Source: Clostridia bacterium
Lineage (GTDB): Bacteria > Bacillota > DSM-16504 > Desulfitibacterales > Desulfitibacteraceae
Direction: 5' to 3'
Assembly: GCA_018333845.1 (NCBI GenBank)
Contig: JAGXSK010000207.1
Coordinates: 1-6,716, forward strand
Length of the DNA stretch: 6,716 bases
In this document: piece by piece, positions 1 through 6,483 of the stretch
Position numbering within the stretch: the stretch's first letter is position 1
Layout: each line of letters opens with the position of its first letter
Notes under the pieces: model-generated
What the model saw: the letters and a program-made list of their open reading frames with translations, nothing else
What the model was told of the DNA's origin: nothing
The model's database searches: none
Position numbers and translations under genes: made by a program

Positions 1-234
1 CAGCAAAAAAATAAAGAAAACGTTTTAAGCTTTATTAACCAGACAATTACTGGTGCTTTTGCTAATATTCTAGATATTAAAGCTGTGGAAAAAGTTAACC
101 TGACTGAGGCATCAATAATTCTAGCAGTAATGCGCATAAGAGATGCCATGAAGCTACGAGGCTGGTTAACTGCAACAAGCTGCAATTTTAATGAATTATC
201 AAATGGCAATCATAAAAAACTAGTTTATAATTAG
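1..234 (+). CDS. C-terminal fragment of an unrecognised protein
   Basis: The first frame of the window is open from the left edge to a TAG at 232-234 and encodes the last 77 residues of a protein whose start lies outside. The fragment looks mostly helical, with a middle stretch rich in Ile, Leu, Val and Ala (around LTEASIILAVMRIRDAMKL) followed by a polar, Asn-rich tail. I see no catalytic motif, no clear helix-turn-helix and no membrane segment, and I do not recognise the family. The reading frame is judged real because it stays open across 77 codons of AT-rich DNA and ends just before a hairpin terminator in the convergent gap. It runs toward the citrate synthase gene. No function is proposed. 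Confidence 0.55.
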   Translation, partial: QQKNKENVLSFINQTITGAFANILDIKAVEKVNLTEASIILAVMRIRDAMKLRGWLTATSCNFNELSNGNHKKLVYN

Positions 235-286
235 TTATTAAAATTTATTTAAGTTCTAAGCAAAAAAATGCTGGGCTATTAAAAAA

Positions 287-324
287 GAAAGGGGCGAGCA
301 CGTAAGATTTCATACGCCCCTTTT
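287..324 (-). terminator. Rho-independent terminator of the citrate synthase gene, possibly bidirectional
   Basis: A stem pairs 287-296 with 315-324: nine Watson-Crick pairs (AAAGGGGCG with CGCCCCTTT) plus one G-T pair, around an 18-nt loop. Read on the minus strand, the stem is followed by a T-rich run (TTTCTTTTTT, the complement of 281-290), the standard form of an intrinsic terminator. It lies 28 bp past the citrate synthase stop codon. On the plus strand only four T residues follow, so it may also stop the incoming left-hand gene, but less efficiently. Confidence 0.8.
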
Positions 325-351
325 GCGTTGGTCTTAAAAGTTTAAAATATT

Positions 352-1728
352 TTAAGATCTAGCATACAATGGGATATAATCAGAACTTGTTTGAACGCTT
401 TTGTATGCGGGTCTGATTATTTTTCCGCCGCTTACAATTTCTTCTACCCTGTGTGCACACCAGCCAGGAATTCTGGCCATTGCAAATATAGGTGTATAAA
501 GGTCCTTTGGAATATTAAGCATTTCGTAAACAAAACCTGAGTAAAGGTCTACATTAGCAGGTATAATAACTTCCTTGTTGTACTTTTTTGAGAGAACTAC
601 TGGAGTAAGCTTTTCTATCAAGGCATAAAGGTGAAATTCATCAGACATATTCTTTTCTTTAGCTAATTTCTCTGCCTTTTCTTTAAGCAATACTGACCTT
701 GGATCTGATAAGGTGTATACTGCATGCCCCATGCCATAAATTAATCCAGTCCTGTCATAGGCTTCCTTCATGGTTACCTTTGTTAAATATTCTTCAACTT
801 GGTTTTCATCTGTCCAATCTCTTAGATTTGCTTTTAAGTCCTCAACCATCTCAATAACCTTAATATTAGCGCCGCCGTGTTTGCTGCCTTTTAAGGAACC
901 GATGGCTGCAGAAATTGCAGAGTAGGTGTCAGTATCAGCGGAAGATACTACATGGGTAGTAAATGCAGAGTTGTTTCCACCGCCATGCTCTGCATGGAGG
1001 ATCAAGCTTAAATCCAGGGTTTCTGCTTCAAGTTCTGAATAATGGTGATCTGGTCTTATCATATATAGGAAACATTCTGATGTGCTTAATTCATCTTTGG
1101 GCAGATGGATGACCAGGCTCTGATTATCATAGTAGTGAATTTTTGCTTGATACCCGTAAGCAATCATTAGAGGGAAGCGTGCTATTAACTCTATTGATTG
1201 TCTCAGTACGTTTTTGATACTAGTATCATCTGGATTATCATCATAGGAATAGCTAGTAAGTACACTCCGGGCCAATTTATTCATGACGTTTTTGCTTGGG
1301 GCCTTTAATATCATGGTTTCCCGAAAACCATTAGGCAAATGCCTTAGAGTGCATAGCATTTCTTTAAATGTGGACAATTGCTCTTCATTGGGCAGACTGC
1401 CAAAGAGCAGCAGATAACATACCTCTTCGAAACCAAATCTTTTTTCCCTTTGGATACCCTCGACGATTTCCTTAACATCTATTCCCCTGTACAGCAGTTT
1501 GCCTTCTTGCGGTATCTTTTGATCATTTTCCTTTATATAACCATGTACGTCCCCAATCTCTGTAAGGCCAATCAAGACTCCTGTACCATCGCTGTTTCGC
1601 AATCCTCTTTTTGTATTGTATTTTTTATGAAGCTCTGGATCAATATAATTATTTTTCTCTGCAAGGATAGCTAGTTCATGAAAAAATGGGTCTTCAAAAG
1701 GATTGCTTCTGTACGTTAAACTTACCAT
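352..1728 (-). CDS. gltA: Citrate synthase (citrate/2-methylcitrate synthase family)
   Basis: This 458-residue cytoplasmic enzyme condenses acetyl-CoA with oxaloacetate to give citrate, the entry step of the TCA cycle or of the partial oxidative branch that anaerobes use to make glutamate. The family is clear from the three catalytic residues in context: His245 in LILHAEHGG, His335 in GMGHAVYTLSDPRS and Asp394 in ANVDLYSG. The conserved KGSKHGGAN segment (His284) and the YRGIDV motif near residue 80 are also present. The start is the ATG at 1726-1728, which has a strong GGAGGGG site six bases upstream. A longer reading from a TTG at 1798-1800 is open, but that TTG is the first triplet of the -35 box, so it cannot be the start. 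The gene stands alone between its own promoter and terminator. Some relatives prefer propionyl-CoA (methylcitrate synthase), but no prp genes are adjacent, so citrate synthase is the better call. Confidence 0.93.
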   Translation of the reverse strand: MVSLTYRSNPFEDPFFHELAILAEKNNYIDPELHKKYNTKRGLRNSDGTGVLIGLTEIGDVHGYIKENDQKIPQEGKLLYRGIDVKEIVEGIQREKRFGFEEVCYLLLFGSLPNEEQLSTFKEMLCTLRHLPNGFRETMILKAPSKNVMNKLARSVLTSYSYDDNPDDTSIKNVLRQSIELIARFPLMIAYGYQAKIHYYDNQSLVIHLPKDELSTSECFLYMIRPDHHYSELEAETLDLSLILHAEHGGGNNSAFTTHVVSSADTDTYSAISAAIGSLKGSKHGGANIKVIEMVEDLKANLRDWTDENQVEEYLTKVTMKEAYDRTGLIYGMGHAVYTLSDPRSVLLKEKAEKLAKEKNMSDEFHLYALIEKLTPVVLSKKYNKEVIIPANVDLYSGFVYEMLNIPKDLYTPIFAMARIPGWCAHRVEEIVSGGKIIRPAYKSVQTSSDYIPLYARS

Positions 1729-1771
1729 ATTTATCCCCTCCAATATTCGCACACACGTATTACTGTATACA

Positions 1772-1800
1772 ATTATACTGAAATAGCTTCTTTGCGTCAA
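1772..1800 (-). promoter_or_regulatory. Sigma-A promoter of the citrate synthase gene
   Basis: On the minus strand, TTGACG (1795-1800, five of six matches to the -35 consensus) is followed after exactly 17 bp by TATAAT (1772-1777, a perfect -10). Transcription should start near 1765, leaving a leader of about 37 nt before the ATG at 1728. The start region contains the palindrome GTATAC (1765-1770) and a GTAT/ATAC dyad at 1757-1770, which could be an operator. That last point is only a possibility. Confidence 0.85.
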
Positions 1801-2138
1801 TTATCTTTTAAATATTGTTTGTCATTATTTTCTTATTTTCATGGTTATGAGCTTTTTAGTTTTCCCTGTAATTGAAGGACTTATTGGCGAATATGGCGAA
1901 ACTATCTTTGGATAAATTGTTTGACCCGGTAGTGTTAAAGTATGAAAAACTAATTTAAAAAACCAAGATCCAAGAGAAAAAAGTAAAACTAAGAAATTGA
2001 CCAAGTGTAATAGTTTAAATGCAGGAAAGAAATCCTGGTCAACCTCTTCAAAGAGCATGACAATGAGGCACAATGCCTGTCAAGGAGGAGCCTAGCTTTG
2101 AGGAGAGATTGACAGGCATTGCACCATGGGAGGTTAAT
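1801..2138. other. Intergenic regulatory region upstream of the sigma-54 activator gene
   Basis: About 340 bp separate the citrate synthase promoter from the preferred start of the activator gene. I see no convincing gene here; a minus-strand open frame of about 80 codons has no ribosome binding site and no recognisable protein features. The region holds a TGGCGAA direct repeat (1885-1891 and 1894-1900), a short CAGGA/TCCTG dyad (2022-2026 and 2033-2037), several TTGACC/TTGACA elements in both orientations and a long perfect inverted repeat near its right end. A promoter for the rightward operon should lie here. The best sigma-A candidate (TTGTTT at 1918, TATGAA at 1941, 17-bp spacer) is weak, and no GG-N10-GC sigma-54 element was found. 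Confidence 0.5.
2071..2121. repeat. Perfect 13-bp inverted repeat in the activator leader
   Basis: CAATGCCTGTCAA at 2071-2083 is the exact reverse complement of TTGACAGGCATTG at 2109-2121, with a 25-bp spacer. In RNA it would form a 13-bp stem whose purine-rich loop carries two Shine-Dalgarno-like runs (GGAGGAG at 2084-2090 and GAGGAG at 2100-2105). The stem ends seven bases before the GGGAGG that serves the ATG at 2139. No T-tract follows, so it is not a terminator. It could be an operator, for example for autoregulation by the activator, or an RNA element affecting translation. Confidence 0.75.
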
Positions 2139-2141
2139 ATG
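2128..2141 (+). promoter_or_regulatory. Ribosome binding site that decides the activator start
   Basis: GGGAGG at 2128-2133 lies five bases before the ATG at 2139-2141. The in-frame upstream ATG at 2073 has only a weak GAGG (2065-2068) nearby. An in-frame TTG at 2109 has its GAGGAG too close, with three bases of spacing. This favours 2139 as the true start. Confidence 0.65.
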
Positions 2142-3965
2142 AATAGATTATTCCAGGTTAAAGAAAAGGGTCAAAAGGTAGCTGAAGCTATAGCTACTGT
2201 TTTAAATGTGGAAGTGGAAATAGTAAATCAGGAATTAGTAAGGGTTGCAGGAACAGGGCGGGTAAAAGAAAATATAGGTTCGAGATTGTTAAGGGGTCTT
2301 GTTAATAAACATGTTCTAGAGACTGGTCAATATATATATATTAGCTCTCCCGGGCATCATGCAATATGCAAAGAGTGTTCACTGGCCGGCAAGTGTTTTT
2401 ATAAGGCTTATATTGTGTACCCCATAAAGGTTAAAGAAGAGGTAATAGGCAACATCAGCCTTATTGCATTTAACCATGAACAGGAGGAAAACTTAAGACG
2501 ACAAAGGGATTCTTTAGTTGAGTTTATTAGCAAAATGGCTGACTTTATTAGCTCAAAGGTTATTGAAAAGCAAATGGAAGCTGACAAGGCTGTCATGACA
2601 AATAGATTAGAAGCTATCTTAGATTCAGTTCATGAAGGGGTTATAGCCATTGATGAAAATGGAATAATTACCCATTTTAATAAATCTTCCGAACAGATTT
2701 TTGGCACCAAGAAGAATGAGGTTGTAGGCAAAAATCTTAAAGATCTAGCACCTAATCTTCCTCTATTAACCTTGCTTGAGGGTGCTGAAAGTTTTACTTA
2801 TAAAGAAGTCTTTGCAGATTTTAACAGGCAAAAGCTTCACCTTTTAAGTACAGCCAGGCCTATCTTATCTGAAAACAAGGAAATTGTAGGGGCGGTAGCT
2901 TCCTACAGAGATTATGGTGAAACCCAAAAAAATGTATATGAAATTTTTAATAAACAGCAGCACCTGTCTTTTGATGATATTATTGGCTCTAGTGCATCTT
3001 TGCAGGAAGTTATAAAAAAAGCAAAAAAAATAGCAAGCAGCAATTCCACTGTATTAATTCTTGGGGAAAGCGGCACTGGCAAGGAGCTATTTGCACGGGC
3101 TATTCATGAGGCAAGTTCTCAGAGCAATAAACCTTTTGTTTCCATTAACTGCGGAGCTATTCCAGAAGCCCTACTTGAAAGCGAACTGTTTGGATATGAA
3201 GAGGGAGCCTTTACAGGGGCAAAAAGAGGTGGGAAGATAGGTAAATTTGAGCTGGCAAATAGCGGTACAGTTTTTCTTGATGAAATAGGCAATATGTCTC
3301 TATACTTGCAAGCCAAACTTCTTAGGGTTTTACAAGAGAGGCAAATAGAACGGGTTGGTGGCAATAAGCTAATACCTGTGGATATAAGGGTCATTGCTGC
3401 AACAAATAGCGATTTGCAGGATCTTGTAAACAAGGGCCTCTTTAGAGATGATTTGTATTATAGACTAAGTGTAATTCCGCTAGAAATACCACCCTTACGG
3501 GATAGGAAGGAAGACATTCCCCAGCTTTTGGATTATCATCGAATAAGGTACAGCAAGTTGTTGGGTAAAAAAATAATTGATTTTGATAAAGAAGCTTTGA
3601 ATATTTGCCTGAATTATAGCTGGCCAGGGAATGTAAGAGAACTGGTTAATACTGTTGAATATGCAATTAATATTGAAGAAGGACCTATCATTAAAATTGA
3701 AAGTCTGCCTCCACGAATACGAGAGGAGGTTAATGCAAGGGGAGTTATTGACTATAATTTAAGCGGTGATATCGTGATAAAAAGCCTGGATAAAATAGAA
3801 AAAGAAGCTATTATTAAAGCATTAAACCATTTTGGCTGGCATGAAGAAGGGAAGATGAAAGCTGCCAGGGCCCTGGGAATTGGCAGGGCAACTATTTATA
3901 GAAAAATTCAAAAATACAAAATATCTCCTGAATTTGTAAATGGAGCTAAACGGAATGAGGTCTAA
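2139..3965 (+). CDS. Sigma-54-dependent transcriptional activator (Cys-motif sensor, PAS, AAA+, Fis-type HTH)
   Basis: This enhancer-binding protein uses ATP to open promoters held by sigma-54 RNA polymerase. Numbered from the preferred ATG (608 residues), it has an N-terminal sensor region (1-140) with a Cys-x2-Cys-x5-Cys cluster at 77, 80 and 86, just after PGHH. A PAS domain (about 156-263) and the AAA+ domain (about 275-515) follow. The AAA+ domain has Walker A GESGTGKE (309-316), an intact sigma-54-contacting GAFTGA (356-361), Walker B TVFLDEIG (377-384) and arginines in LFRDDLYYRL that match the family's finger region. The Fis-type HTH at the C-terminus (about 571-595) is AARALGIGRATIYRKIQ. 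There is no response-regulator receiver domain, so the signal is probably a small molecule or redox state. A longer start at 2073 would add 22 residues, but it lacks a good ribosome binding site and overlaps the inverted repeat. The stop is 11 bp before the URO-D-like gene, its likely target or partner. Confidence 0.92.
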   Translation: MNRLFQVKEKGQKVAEAIATVLNVEVEIVNQELVRVAGTGRVKENIGSRLLRGLVNKHVLETGQYIYISSPGHHAICKECSLAGKCFYKAYIVYPIKVKEEVIGNISLIAFNHEQEENLRRQRDSLVEFISKMADFISSKVIEKQMEADKAVMTNRLEAILDSVHEGVIAIDENGIITHFNKSSEQIFGTKKNEVVGKNLKDLAPNLPLLTLLEGAESFTYKEVFADFNRQKLHLLSTARPILSENKEIVGAVASYRDYGETQKNVYEIFNKQQHLSFDDIIGSSASLQEVIKKAKKIASSNSTVLILGESGTGKELFARAIHEASSQSNKPFVSINCGAIPEALLESELFGYEEGAFTGAKRGGKIGKFELANSGTVFLDEIGNMSLYLQAKLLRVLQERQIERVGGNKLIPVDIRVIAATNSDLQDLVNKGLFRDDLYYRLSVIPLEIPPLRDRKEDIPQLLDYHRIRYSKLLGKKIIDFDKEALNICLNYSWPGNVRELVNTVEYAINIEEGPIIKIESLPPRIREEVNARGVIDYNLSGDIVIKSLDKIEKEAIIKALNHFGWHEEGKMKAARALGIGRATIYRKIQKYKISPEFVNGAKRNEV

Positions 3966-3976
3966 GGGGGTTTCAG

Positions 3977-4936
3977 ATGAAATCTGTTGAGTTAATATCT
4001 AAGAAACTGGCTGGTGAAAAGTTTGAGCATAAGGCTAAAGGTGAATTCTTTATTGAAAAGGCTATAGCTAAAGAATTAACTGGGCATGAGGATAGGTGGC
4101 TGGCTAAAAGAATTTCAGCAGAGCTTTTAGGTTTTAATTATATTGCTGAAGGTGTTGATAAAAGTCATGATGGCAGAGATCACTGGGGCAGGTTAGACTT
4201 TAGGCAAAGGGGTTATGAGCGGCCTGTTTATGATAGTATAGAAAATTTATGTAATTACCTTAAGGTTGACCATATAAAATTTCAAGAACTTTCTAGATGG
4301 AAAAAAGAGACTGACTTTTTTGTATTTGCCCTGATTGATGGACCATTCCAAACATTAAGCAGCCTGTTAGATTACAACCAATTTCTTATGGACATAATGC
4401 TAAAACCTGATCTAATGAAAAAAGGGGTAGAAACAATAACTAAAGAAATAATTAACATAATAATTGCTGCAGTAGCAAATGGTGCTGATGGCATAATTTT
4501 AGGGGAGGATATTGCTTATACTAAAGGTTTAATAGTATCTCCCAAAATAATCCGAGAGGTATTTTTGCCAAGAATTCAGGAAATTGCGGCAAGCATAGAT
4601 AAACCAATAGTATTTCATAGTGACGGCAATCTGACTGATATTTTGCCTGATCTGGCAAAAACTGGCGTTTCCGGCATCCACTCCATTGAAGAAAATTCAA
4701 ACATGGACTTAAAAAAGGTAAGAGAAATTGTTGGAGATAATATTTGTCTCTTGGGTGGTTTTGATTTAAAGAATTTTTATGAATATGACGGTGATGGATT
4801 GGTTAATAAAGTAAGGGATATGGTTGCTCTAGGCCAGGATTGTGAACCATATATATTTGGCACCTCTGCTGGAATTATAGATGATAATCTGCCATTAGAA
4901 AAAATAAAATTGGTGTATCAAACAGCAGGTAATTAA
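3977..4936 (+). CDS. URO-D/MtaA-superfamily protein with a variant metal site
   Basis: This 319-residue cytoplasmic protein has the uroporphyrinogen decarboxylase/methylcobamide methyltransferase TIM-barrel fold. The signs are FALIDGPFQTLSSLL (116-130), GADGIILGEDIAY (169-181), the FHSDGNL strand end (213-219), the following GIHSIEE segment (233-239) and a C-terminal GTSAGI (295-300). It is not a true HemE, because the RQAGR-type substrate-binding motif is missing. MtaA/MtbA-type methyltransferases bind zinc through His-x-Cys and a later Cys. Here His214 is kept, but Asp216 replaces the first Cys, and the GTSAGI segment has no Cys where the second is expected. The reaction is therefore unknown; methyl transfer to or from a corrinoid is possible but not shown. 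The start has AAGGGGG (3964-3970) six bases upstream. It is probably co-transcribed with the activator gene. No corrinoid-binding protein or methyltransferase partner lies in the window. Confidence 0.85.
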   Translation: MKSVELISKKLAGEKFEHKAKGEFFIEKAIAKELTGHEDRWLAKRISAELLGFNYIAEGVDKSHDGRDHWGRLDFRQRGYERPVYDSIENLCNYLKVDHIKFQELSRWKKETDFFVFALIDGPFQTLSSLLDYNQFLMDIMLKPDLMKKGVETITKEIINIIIAAVANGADGIILGEDIAYTKGLIVSPKIIREVFLPRIQEIAASIDKPIVFHSDGNLTDILPDLAKTGVSGIHSIEENSNMDLKKVREIVGDNICLLGGFDLKNFYEYDGDGLVNKVRDMVALGQDCEPYIFGTSAGIIDDNLPLEKIKLVYQTAGN

Positions 4937-4996
4937 ATAAATTAATGTAATAATCCATCCTCCCTCTAAGTAGAATTGAAGTGAGGCCTTAAATTA

Positions 4997-5725
4997 ATGA
5001 CTTATTTAGAGAAAGTGGGGGAAGGAAGTGGGAGGTTGGCACTAAAATATAAATTCAACTGGAAAACTGTAGTAGTCATAATATTAGTTTCTATTTTATC
5101 CATGGCTGGAAAAGTGTACTATGAATGGGTTAATAGGGTGATACCAGAAGAATTACTGCCGCAAGCTATAGAGAGAACAACTTCAGTCAAAAGTTACCGT
5201 TATCATGTTGGGTTAAAGTTAAAAGTTAATGGTGATGATAGGCTTTTAAGCAAGGTTAAGGGTGAAAGACAAAATGGTCAATTCCACCTTCAAGGAGAGA
5301 TAGCCGGACAGGAAGTGGATGTAATATATGTTAATAATAAAGTTTATATGAAGGATGCTGTCTCGGGACGTTGGATGGTAAATCATGGCGGTGACATATT
5401 TCAGCAAGATCTTTTTATGATAGAGGTAAACCCAGTAGCCAGCCTAGAATACGAGGCGTTAAACAATATTAATTACCTTGGCATTGAAAAAGGTAAGGTT
5501 GATGCTTACGTTATGGAATACACCCCTGTTGTTGTAAACCAAATGCTCGCAACCTACTGGCGGAATTTTAAGTATAAGGTATGGATAGAAAAAAGGTTCA
5601 AGAGAATATTTAAATTAGAAGTCTTTGCAGATCATAAGGATGTTCCCCAAAATGGACTTCATATGCAGTTAATCCTCTATGACTTTAATAAAAAGCTTAA
5701 TATTCAAGCACCTTCGACACAATAG
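4997..5725 (+). CDS. Membrane-anchored protein of unknown function, possibly LolA/LppX-like
   Basis: The 242-residue product has a short basic N-terminus, one hydrophobic segment at about residues 24-38 (VVVIILVSILSMAG) and a long polar remainder, which fits a protein anchored in the membrane with its body outside the cell. There is no lipobox cysteine, so it is not a lipoprotein. The outer part is rich in alternating beta-strand patterns: KSYRYHVGLKLKV (65-77), FHLQGEIAGQEVDVIYVNNKVYMKD (96-120) with GRWMV after it, and YKVWIEKRFKRIFKLEVFAD (193-212). This arrangement resembles the half-barrel of LolA/LppX/LprG-type lipid carriers and outer-leaflet proteins of Firmicutes, but the assignment is structural intuition, not a motif match. 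The ATG at 4997 has a GAGG ten bases upstream, which is rather far; a TTG at 5036 with GAAGGAAG seven bases upstream is a possible alternative. The 60-bp gap to the URO-D-like gene has no terminator, so read-through is likely. Confidence 0.75.
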   Translation: MTYLEKVGEGSGRLALKYKFNWKTVVVIILVSILSMAGKVYYEWVNRVIPEELLPQAIERTTSVKSYRYHVGLKLKVNGDDRLLSKVKGERQNGQFHLQGEIAGQEVDVIYVNNKVYMKDAVSGRWMVNHGGDIFQQDLFMIEVNPVASLEYEALNNINYLGIEKGKVDAYVMEYTPVVVNQMLATYWRNFKYKVWIEKRFKRIFKLEVFADHKDVPQNGLHMQLILYDFNKKLNIQAPSTQ

Positions 5726-5739
5726 TGCAAAAAAGCAGG

Positions 5740-5785
5740 TTCTTCCTCGAAAATACTGTTTATGGGGAAGGATTTTTTTTTCTTT
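5740..5785 (+). terminator. Strong rho-independent terminator ending the activator operon
   Basis: The stem pairs 5740-5749 with 5763-5772 (including G-T pairs), continues past one A-A mismatch with AAA/TTT (5751-5753 with 5759-5761), and closes on a five-base TACTG loop. Nine T residues follow at once (5773-5781), then CTTT. It begins 14 bp after the stop codon of the membrane-anchored protein gene and separates this operon from hpt. Confidence 0.9.
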
Positions 5786-5932
5786 GCGAGAAATATTAAG
5801 CTTATGGATTTATCCGGGACAAACCGAATATTTTCCATCTGACAACAAGAAACTATTATTAATGAACTAATAGACACAATAAATAACTAGCTTAAATAAG
5901 GATGCAAAGTTTTAGGAAAGGGAGAGCTGCAT
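5786..5932 (+). promoter_or_regulatory. Intergenic region expected to carry the hpt-guaA promoter
   Basis: About 147 bp lie between the upstream terminator and the hpt start. A promoter is expected because transcription from the left is terminated. The best candidates are weak: TAGACA (5871-5876) with TAAATA (5893-5898) at 16 bp, and CTGACA (5839-5844) with TAATGA (5860-5865) at 15 bp. I see no purine riboswitch. Confidence 0.35.
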
Positions 5933-6472
5933 ATGGATAAAGATGTTAAAGACATACTAGTAAGTGAAGCAGATATTAAAAAACTGGTTGCTCAATTAGG
6001 CCGAAGGATTACAAGTGACTATGAAGGAAAGGAAATAATGGTTATTTGTATATTAAAAGGTGCTGTTATGTTTTGTGCGGATTTGATTCGAGAGATTAAA
6101 GTGCCCTTGAGATTAGACTTCATGGCTGTTTCCAGCTATGGGGAAACAACAGAGAGCTCTGGTGCCGTACAAATTCTAAAAGACCTGGATTCAAGTGTTG
6201 AAGGCAGACATCTTTTGATAGTTGAAGATATAGTAGACACAGGATTAACACTAAGATACCTGATTAGCATATTAAATGCCAGAGGTCCAGCTAGTATCAA
6301 AACCTGTGCATTATTAGACAAACCAGAACGCAGGAAAGTAGATGTGAAAATTGATTATACTGGTATTGAGATACCTGATGCTTTTGTGATAGGATATGGA
6401 TTAGACTATGCTGAGGATTACAGGCATTTACCCTATGTGGCTGTTCTGAGCCCAGAAGTGTATGAAAAATAA
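5933..6472 (+). CDS. hpt: Hypoxanthine phosphoribosyltransferase
   Basis: This 179-residue cytoplasmic purine salvage enzyme transfers a phosphoribosyl group from PRPP to hypoxanthine (and usually guanine) to make IMP or GMP. The PRPP-binding loop is plain at residues 95-107 (LIVEDIVDTGLTL), with the Glu98-Asp99 pair and Asp102 as the expected catalytic base. Other family features are the LKGA segment (41-44), the flexible-loop SSYGETTESSG (67-77), and Lys130 in the LLDKPERR purine-binding region. The length is normal for bacterial Hpt. The ATG at 5933 follows AAAGGGAG (5917-5924) by eight bases. It is the first gene of a unit with guaA, which fits a shared role in supplying guanine nucleotides. 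Xanthine or guanine preference cannot be read from the sequence, but the overall pattern is Hpt rather than Xpt or Gpt. Confidence 0.95.
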   Translation: MDKDVKDILVSEADIKKLVAQLGRRITSDYEGKEIMVICILKGAVMFCADLIREIKVPLRLDFMAVSSYGETTESSGAVQILKDLDSSVEGRHLLIVEDIVDTGLTLRYLISILNARGPASIKTCALLDKPERRKVDVKIDYTGIEIPDAFVIGYGLDYAEDYRHLPYVAVLSPEVYEK

Positions 6473-6483
6473 GGAGGAAGAAG

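Noticed and set aside
1378..1674. Plus-strand open frame of 98 codons
   Set aside because: It lies wholly antisense to the citrate synthase coding region, which has intact catalytic motifs.
1825..2073. Minus-strand open frame of 82 codons between citrate synthase and the activator gene
   Set aside because: It starts at a TTG inside the inverted repeat, has no ribosome binding site, and its composition looks like translated AT-rich noncoding DNA.
2098..2112. Tiny leader peptide frame (TTG AGG AGA GAT TGA) after the AAGGAGG in the hairpin loop
   Set aside because: Four codons starting at a TTG are too little to support a real leader peptide.
2109..2140. TTGACA as the -35 of a promoter inside the activator leader
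   Set aside because: No -10 box sits at 16-18 bp; the nearest AT-rich hexamers are at 19-20 bp and overlap the ATG at 2139.
3119..3433. Minus-strand open frame of 104 codons
   Set aside because: It is antisense to the conserved AAA+ core of the activator and is explained as a shadow.
4849..4880. TTTGGCACCTCTGCT resembling a sigma-54 promoter
   Set aside because: It is inside the URO-D-like coding region, and the GG to GC spacing is 7 rather than 10.
4957..4986. CCTCCCTC pairing with the GAGG ribosome binding site upstream of the membrane-protein gene
   Set aside because: Only about four base pairs form, too weak to call a regulatory hairpin or a terminator.
5679..5870. Plus-strand open frame of 63 codons
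   Set aside because: It overlaps the end of the membrane-protein gene in another frame and runs through the strong terminator hairpin.
5786..5932. Purine riboswitch upstream of hpt
   Set aside because: The conserved loop sequences and three-helix layout of a purine riboswitch are not present.
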